Assembly: GCA_025769875.1 (NCBI GenBank)
Contig: JAGFNK010001158.1
Coordinates: 1-14,018 of the forward strand
Length of the DNA: 14,018 nt
Source of the DNA: Russula earlei
Lineage: Eukaryota; Basidiomycota; Agaricomycetes; Russulales; Russulaceae
Direction: 5' to 3'
The first letter of the stretch is position 1, and the number at the start of each line of letters is the position of its first letter. The notes beneath the pieces were generated by a model. The model was given only the letters and a program-made list of their open reading frames with translations, was not told the origin of the DNA and made no database searches. The translations under genes and the position numbers were made by a program. Below are positions 8,510 through 14,018 of the stretch, piece by piece.

Positions 8510-10957
8510 TCAGGGAGGGGGGACTACCATCTCTTCCTCGATTCTAATACCGGGCGAACGTACCGACGGTGTGACGGTGCTCGCGTAACCGGGGCGGGTG
8601 TGGTTTCCATTCGGGAGACCGCGGAAGTGCCAGGAACCCTTTTCGCCTTGTTGGCTGTCGGCCTTGCTAGACTGGCGTTCCTTGTTTGGCGCACTAGTAG
8701 TGTGGCGAGTGATCGCGTCCTGCAGCTTCGCCAACACGCTATCGGGAGCTAGGGCGTGCTGTGACTCATCCATCTCGAGCGCGCGGCGCAGGCGTTCTTC
8801 GACACGCCCCGTGCGTTTGGTCTTTTTGCCACCGCGCCAGATCATGACACCAGAGGCAATTCCGCAGCCAAATGCTAACAGTATGAGCACGGCCGTCGCC
8901 CATCCGGGGCGTTCGAATCGGTCCATAGACCACATACACGCGGCAAGCATACACTGCGTTATTGGTAAGTACCGATTTGAGAGTTTATTCATTCCACCGT
9001 CTGACCTGGAAAACTGAATTTCCGTCGTTCAACAGGCAGATCAATAGAGCAGTACTGCGGAGAAAGTCAACACATGGCGTTCGACTGTCAATAGCGAAAC
9101 CAACTTTATGGGAAACGCCTACAAATTAACGTCAGAGAGACAAGCATGATTACAGCATAAAATTACTCACTCTATGTGTCTCTGTTCCATGGGGGCGATA
9201 CCACGTTTGAGACTTCATAAATTTCTTTTGCTCTGAGGATCAATTAAGGGTGAGCAAAGACCACATCGTCAAGTAGCAGAAGACACACGGTGATGCAGCT
9301 CGTACTGTTGTTTGTCAGTAAGAACATGCACATAGTTTGGATCGAACATGGGATCGGGTAGGTCATCGTTGTCGTACAATGCAGGAAGCCCCACTTTTCT
9401 GCGGAGATGCCGAGTACGACGTTTATAATACCAAATTTTTAGCATCCCTGTGATTGAACTTGAGGGAAAAGTAAGGAAACTGTTAGAGAAAAGACGGACG
9501 ATACGTGTCAACGATACGCCAGGGGATAAGGCCGATCCCAGTGAGACAAAACAAGCCTATACATTGAGGGCAAATCTTGAGAGCCGAAAAATGACACGAT
9601 AGTAACACTCACCATTGAGAATCTGTTCGCAAATTTCCACCCAGAAATCTCGAGTCGACTTGTTATGCAGTTTAATCCACTTGGCCAAAAAAAGAACAAG
9701 TGCAGAACCCCAAAACACTGAATATGATATTGAAGCAAGCTGAAAGCGAAATTGTTCGGAGTCACTTACCGACGAGGAACCCATAAATACCGAAGGCGAT
9801 CTGTGGAGCAGACATAAACTATGAGTTCTTCTGAGTATAGCTATCTATGGAAGGCTACTGACGCCCAACGCTTAATAAACATCGGATCAAGGTGGGTTAA
9901 TCGGACCCAGAGAGGAGCAAGGTTTGACTCACGAGTTTTCAGGAAGGTCCAAACACCTTTCATCACGCGCCTGAATTTATTTTTGCGTTTGAGCACGTCA
10001 TGAACATGCCGATCTAGCTCGTCCGTGCTGGCAGTGCGAACTGAGGCATCTTCTGTATCTGGCTCTTGCGAACGCGGAAGGTCAACAACGGGCTTGCGAT
10101 TGTAAAAAGAAAGAGGTGGACTGAGACGGAGGATATATCAGAGGACAATAAGTTGGAATGGGACAGATGCTTACAGAAAAATAGAGTTTGCTGTGTTGGT
10201 GAGAGTCGCAACGGTGGAAACTTGGGGGTCTAATGGAGAAAGACGTTAAGGTGCTGAAAGTGGGCAAAATATAAGACGGCAGACCGATGACATCAAGGTG
10301 GTCGACAACATCGTCATCGTGGTGGTGTTCGTCATCCTCCATAATGCGGTCGTCAGAGTCAGAGTCGTCGTCCGAATCCGAGTCCGATTCTTGACCACGG
10401 CTGGGAGATGAGGACACCGCGCTTCGAACTCGGCTGACCCTGTGGGCATGTCCATGATGTGGGGGAGGAACGACCACAGCGGTGGAGGTGCCCTCGTATA
10501 TTGTCTCGCGAGGAATATTGCTCAGTCGGCTAAAGGTAGCTGGGGGAGAGTTGGCTTGGTTTGGGTCTGGGTCGGTTGTGAATGATCTGTAGCTAACTGA
10601 GCTGCGGACAACGCGATTAACCCTGCCCGCGTCTCTCCGAGTAGAGGGCAAGTTTGGTGATAGATGGCTGCTGTCGTTCGAAGCAGGTGAAGATACCGAG
10701 CCTGGGGAAGCACCAGGGGACTGCGCAGCGCCAGCATCAGAAATCGTGCGGCGTCCACCCTCGAGCTCGTCATCACGTAGACGCTCAGGGCGATACCTGT
10801 CGTCATCCTGGATGGAGGAATAGACATGACGCCTCTTGATTCTGACTGACGGGCCCATTTGGAGGGAGATGGGACGAAGAAAGAGCAGAAGGAGCTGAGG
10901 TCCCCGAAGTTTCCCGCCGTCCGAGGCAGGCTCGTGCGTTTCGGATTTGTCAGTCAT
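8510..10957 (-). CDS. Multi-spanning membrane protein, DUF2985-like, function unknown
   Basis: Exons: 10957-10285, 10229-10175, 10120-9933, 9870-9863, 9800-9770, 9717-9613, 9556-9500, 9447-9289, 9232-9171, 9118-9105, 9054-9006, 8953-8510. All phases agree, giving 614 aa. The first 300 residues are hydrophilic and probably disordered, with an acidic Ser/Asp/His stretch at about 190-224. Hydrophobic segments lie near 309-331, 354-368, 452-475 and 485-507. FWVEICEQILNGLF followed by GLIPWRIVDTYR (about 343-373) matches the motif I remember for fungal DUF2985 proteins. Other conserved-looking blocks are DLPDPMFDPNYVHVLT, SQTWYRPHGTETHRAFP and DRFERPGW. The 8-nt exon 9870-9863 supplies PLG. An in-frame ATG at 10858 is an alternative start; the longer one is kept only because it is open. 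No biochemical role is claimed. Confidence 0.85.
9863..9870 (-). other. 8-nt microexon of the membrane-protein gene
   Basis: The bases CGTTGGGC lie between two 62-nt introns (9932-9871, GTGAGT...TTAAG; 9862-9801, GTCAGT...CACAG). Including them gives FLKTPLGIAFGIYG in frame. Skipping them shifts the frame before the first membrane segment, into an early stop. Confidence 0.75.
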
Positions 10958-10994
10958 CTTTACCCGTTCCGTTCTATTCCGCTGCACCCTACCC
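10958..10994. promoter_or_regulatory. 37-bp gap between divergent start codons
   Basis: The predicted ATG of the membrane-protein gene (10957, minus) and that of the PHAF1-like gene (10995, plus) are only 37 bp apart. Unless a downstream start is used, each 5' UTR and core promoter must overlap the other gene. No TATA box is visible. Confidence 0.45.
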
Positions 10995-12492
10995 ATGCTC
11001 TTCTCTGAACTCGACGTCGACATTCGACCTGGTCACGGCCTCGGCATATTTCAACTAGGTCAGACCGTTTACACGCCCCCTGTCTCCTACCCTCAACCTC
11101 TTGTTCCCCAGGCGCTTCTCTATGGACCGTTCTCGACCTCCTAAGGACCCACAAACACACCTTTCCCCAAGTCGACGTCCAATACGATCCTGACACAACA
11201 ACAACCCCCGTCATTCTGCACATCAGGCCACATTTCGATCTCTTGTTCTCCGGGACGCATCAACGTCTCCACACCATCGCCGTCAGACGACTACGTGATC
11301 CAAGTCCCCCGCTTACACTCAGATATAAGGGTAACATTCTTTCCTCGGCTGATAAGGACCTCCGTCGCGTAAACGTCAATTTGGCCTTTGGCCCAACTTA
11401 CCCTGGCGAGGACTTGCGCTATCCGGGCGTTCGCTTCTGCTTCGATGACGACGATCTTCGGGACAAAGCCAAGAAGCATGAGGATCGTTCCCAGCAGGTC
11501 GTCCGCCTTCTCGTTACTCAGACAGATCCTTCTGGTGGTGACATAGATGCTCTCAGTGAGGTCTCTGTGTCTCCCATCATGTACGGTGAGCTCGCAGAAG
11601 CCATCGCAAAGGTTAGCTGAACGTCTCTTCGCGTAGCAGATCGTAATACGATATTGAATGTGCCTAGGTACACGATGGCGTTGTCCTTCGTTTCTATCCA
11701 ACATCATCCCCATCTATCCATGTCCGGCTTGGCGTGACCACTGCACAAGATCTGCTGTCCGACTTGGGCCCTCCGCTTCGCACTTTCTATAAGGAAGATG
11801 ACCGTATGGCTATCCATGCACGCAGTCACAACGAAGATGAAAGTCTAGAGCCGTCCTGTAAGTCACCAGCTCATCGCTTGTCATTATCAATTCTTCGTAC
11901 TGAGTGCCATCCTCAGATTTTTACAACTACTTTCAGCATGGCATCGACTTCCTTCTCTCCGATCACACACATGTAGTGAAGAAGATTATTCTCCACACCA
12001 ACGTTGTGAGTACCTTCCTCACCTCATGTCCTTTCCTTATTCTTAGCGTAGCCGGGTACACCCCTTTTTCAACAATACAAACGATGTCCATGGCAGATCG
12101 AAGGCCGACCCGAGGATGATGAGGATGGTGCGTCTAAATTACCCATCAAATATTAGCCGGACATTGATGGCTTTCAATCAGACACTCCACCACGGGTCAA
12201 ATTTGATGAGAGGGTATGCATCTGGTCTCAGTCTTGATCCGAGACTAAAATGTGTTTTTTTTAGGCTGACCGCATCAGCCACTTCCTTAAACCAGGTGAA
12301 ACCCCTCCCTCCATGCTTTATGACCGCACAGACGATGAGGAAATGTTGACGTTACCCAACTCGACGACAAGTGAGCACTTTATAGCCCTTGAACATCTTC
12401 TTATTCAATATCGGTCAGGGCTGTTGGGTTTTGATGGAATTATCCTCGAGGCCACTCAGGCGGCACAAGTTGTCTCTGTAACCCTGTTCTAG
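10995..12492 (+). CDS. UPF0183/PHAF1-family protein
   Basis: Exons 10995-11058, 11112-11611, 11668-11857, 11917-12005, 12052-12127, 12182-12213, 12265-12370 and 12419-12492 join in phase to 376 aa, a little shorter than animal homologues as I recall them. The start MLFSELDVDIRPGHGLGIF followed by LGASLWTVLDLLRTH matches the family N-terminus. Other family-like blocks are ILHIRPHFDLLFSG, HQRLHTIAVRRL, FGPTYPGEDLRYPGV, FYNYFQHGIDFLL and LLGFDGIILE near the end. The human member PHAF1 works with BCAS3 at phagophore membranes in autophagy; that role is established for animals and only inferred here. An acidic insert EGRPEDDEDDTPPRVKF is typical of fungal copies as I remember them. The frame is also open upstream to an ATG at 10947, inside the divergent gene. 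Confidence 0.92.
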
Positions 12493-12624
12493 CTCTCCTT
12501 TTCAAAATCTATTGTACTGTACTAGCTTTAGAATGTGCTGATATATTGCGTCTTTGTAAATGTATTGTACTGATACATCTATTAACTGAATTGCAACAGC
12601 GTTTGGCATGCTCGCTCCGCGCGT
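12493..12624. other. Short convergent 3' region
   Basis: This 132-bp AT-rich spacer lies between two convergent stop codons and presumably holds overlapping 3' ends. No gene or terminator structure stands out. Confidence 0.5.
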
Positions 12625-13646
12625 CTAGTGCTCCGCCTCCACAAAAATGTCCGGCCAGACCACTCTCAGTTGTTGCAAGTTGCTGATTACGGATATTCCG
12701 TCCTTGGTGATTATTTTCGCCGGAGCCTTAGCGAGATGATTTATGTGCAATGGTTCCGTAGTCTGATGCCCACCCTCTTGGAAATATACGGAGTGAATCC
12801 ACCCAACACGCCTCGCGCCTTCGACGTTGCTGAGGCTATCATCAACAAAGAGGCATTTCGTAGGATCCTGTACTCCCGCTTGGTGCATGGCCTGACCCGC
12901 CAGACTCATTAAACAAGCAGATAAAAGCTGAGAACAGATAAGCAAACCCAATGGTAGAATGCAGGCTGTGGCTTGCAGATAAAATCTTCGTCTTTCAGGT
13001 TAAAATCACAGAATACGATCCCTTCGATTTGATCGCGTAGCTCCAGAATCCGTAAGACGCGTTCTGCATGCTGCCAAGCATTTTATGAGACCTACGGCAT
13101 ATGCTCGCTTTGTGCGACCGGACGCACCGTCCAATACGCATTCGTCAAGGTCCATACGCGGCATTTCGAACGATCGATGTCCTCCAACAGTTTGCGCACG
13201 CGCGGATCGGGAGAAAGCATCTCTTCGAGTGGGAGCGAGCCGTCACACTTTTCGTGAAAATCCATGGGATCTAAAGGGCGCAGAATCAACGCTTTCATGG
13301 AATGAAAGGTGACAAATGGCACTACCTACGCCGTGGTGGCGGCGAAGGCCAAGCAAAGATAGACCATATTGAGTGTAATATTGCGATTGTAGATTGGACG
13401 CTTCCTCTTCGGAAAGACCAAGAGATTTAATGTATGCTAAAAATCGTGGTCACTTCGACTTGGCTCCCAGGCTGGTGGCCGACGTACCACGGATTCGTAC
13501 ACCCATTGCCTCTGCGATCTTTGCGCTTGAAGAATACAGGGTATTGTCTATGTCGAAGAAAAGTACGGGCCGATCATCTATAATCGGTCGTTAACATCGC
13601 GTACAGACATCACATTTGACTCACCATGAGTATGTTCTACGGCCAT
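12625..13646 (-). CDS. HAD-family pyrimidine 5'-nucleotidase, Sdt1/Phm8-like
   Basis: Probably dephosphorylates pyrimidine (and perhaps NAD-pathway) mononucleotides in the cytosol, by analogy with yeast Sdt1 and Phm8. Exons 13646-13625, 13577-13488, 13436-13326, 13270-13128, 13070-12948 and 12891-12625 join in phase to 251 aa. HAD motifs are complete. Motif I is FFDIDNTLY with nucleophile D16 and acid/base D18. Motif II is WTLTNAY, with a Thr at about 117. The motif III lysine is K155 in CKPQPAFYH, and motif IV is FVDDS with D180 and D181. CDGSLPLEEM in the cap region is characteristic of the subfamily as I recall it. The last intron uses a weak donor (GTTTGC), so the WAMHQAG junction is the least certain. 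A CACGTG lies 51 bp upstream of the ATG. Exact substrates are not visible from sequence. Confidence 0.92.
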
Positions 13647-13997
13647 TTCTTTGAAGAAAGGGCTGCTGTTAGCGAATGGCTGGCCGTGCATACACTCACG
13701 TGAAGGGAGATCCGGATGATTTCCGACTCGGGAATATCACCGGTACGTTCCGGCCGGCGAGAGTGGAACTCTAAGCGACCGAAACACTACCCCCCGACAG
13801 CGACCTCAAGACATCGATATTGTGAGCCAATCTTCCTTATTTTTGACCTGGTATCAGGCGTTTGGATGGAAAGGGCATGCTACTTGAGTGCTTTTGGTTC
13901 GGTGTGCAGAGAGCGTAGTGGTGGATGGATGGCCAACATCTGCGATGCACATCACTTGTATTCCTCAAACTCATGACTCGCTTTGCACTGTTCACAG
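13647..13997. other. Upstream region of the nucleotidase gene
   Basis: This probably holds the promoter of the minus-strand nucleotidase and the 5' region of a gene entering from the right. Reading frames here, such as plus-strand 13716-13976, have no protein-like character. CACGTG at 13697-13702 is the only recognised motif. Confidence 0.45.
13697..13702. promoter_or_regulatory. CACGTG E-box upstream of nucleotidase gene
   Basis: A palindromic CACGTG stands 51 bp upstream of the nucleotidase ATG. This is the core site of bHLH factors such as Pho4 and Cbf1 in yeast, where PHM8 is a phosphate-starvation gene. A six-base site occurs by chance about every 4 kb, so the link is suggestive only. 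Confidence 0.3.
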
Positions 13998-14018
13998 ATG
14001 GCCGGAAAGAACTCGTCC
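13998..14018 (+). CDS. Possible first codons of a gene cut by the window edge
   Basis: ATGGCCGGAAAGAACTCGTC begins an open frame (MAGKNSS) that runs off the end. TTCACAG directly before the ATG could be the acceptor of a 5'-UTR intron, and the ATGG context is good. Seven residues are too few to name a product, and it could be chance. Confidence 0.25.

Noticed and set aside
8598..9017. 139-aa plus-strand frame
   Set aside because: It is antisense to the last exons of the DUF2985-like gene, whose frame carries recognisable conserved blocks.
10014..10211. 65-aa minus-strand frame
   Set aside because: It crosses an intron-exon junction of the membrane-protein gene and is explained by that gene in another frame.
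12513..12525. TACTGTACTA near the end of the PHAF1-like gene, identical to the start of the TIR
   Set aside because: Only ten bases match, with no inverted partner or TA-bounded unit; probably chance in AT-rich DNA.

Overview
The window looks like nuclear DNA of a filamentous basidiomycete, probably an agaricomycete. The five gene models are cut by many very short introns (46-62 nt, almost all GT-AG). Their products best resemble fungal proteins as I remember those families, and the intergenic spaces are small. No database search was run; species cannot be named.

Left third (1 to about 3565) is repeat-rich and holds no convincing host gene. It contains a minus-strand tRNA-derived SINE with a poly(A) tail and an imperfect target-site duplication, a possible second tRNA-like head beside it, and a strong hairpin. 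It also holds a 1.6-kb element with perfect 25-bp terminal inverted repeats and TA at both ends. That element encloses an unidentified, apparently broken minus-strand reading frame but no visible transposase. Arms rich in TGGAAACC flank it, and a 53-bp tandem duplication lies to its right.

The right part (3566 to 14018) is ordinary gene-dense chromosome. In order: a xylitol/sorbitol dehydrogenase (minus, 375 aa, 11 exons); the cobalamin-independent methionine synthase MET6 (plus, 765 aa, 5 exons), divergent from it over 308 bp; a multi-spanning membrane protein resembling DUF2985 proteins (minus, 614 aa, 12 exons including an 8-nt microexon); a UPF0183/PHAF1-family protein (plus, 376 aa, 8 exons), head-to-head with the membrane-protein gene with only 37 bp between the predicted start codons; and an Sdt1/Phm8-type HAD pyrimidine 5'-nucleotidase (minus, 251 aa, 6 exons). 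A possible start of a further gene touches the right edge. All exon phases were joined by hand and give uninterrupted frames of plausible length, which is the main support for these models.

The dehydrogenase (pentose/polyol use), MET6 (methionine supply) and the nucleotidase (nucleotide salvage) are housekeeping metabolism with no obvious shared pathway. The membrane protein and the PHAF1-like protein share a promoter region and so may be co-expressed. I see no secondary-metabolite cluster, CRISPR array, rRNA or clear novel system. The most unusual signals are the cargo-bearing inverted-repeat element, the microexon, a GC-AG intron and the overlapping divergent starts.
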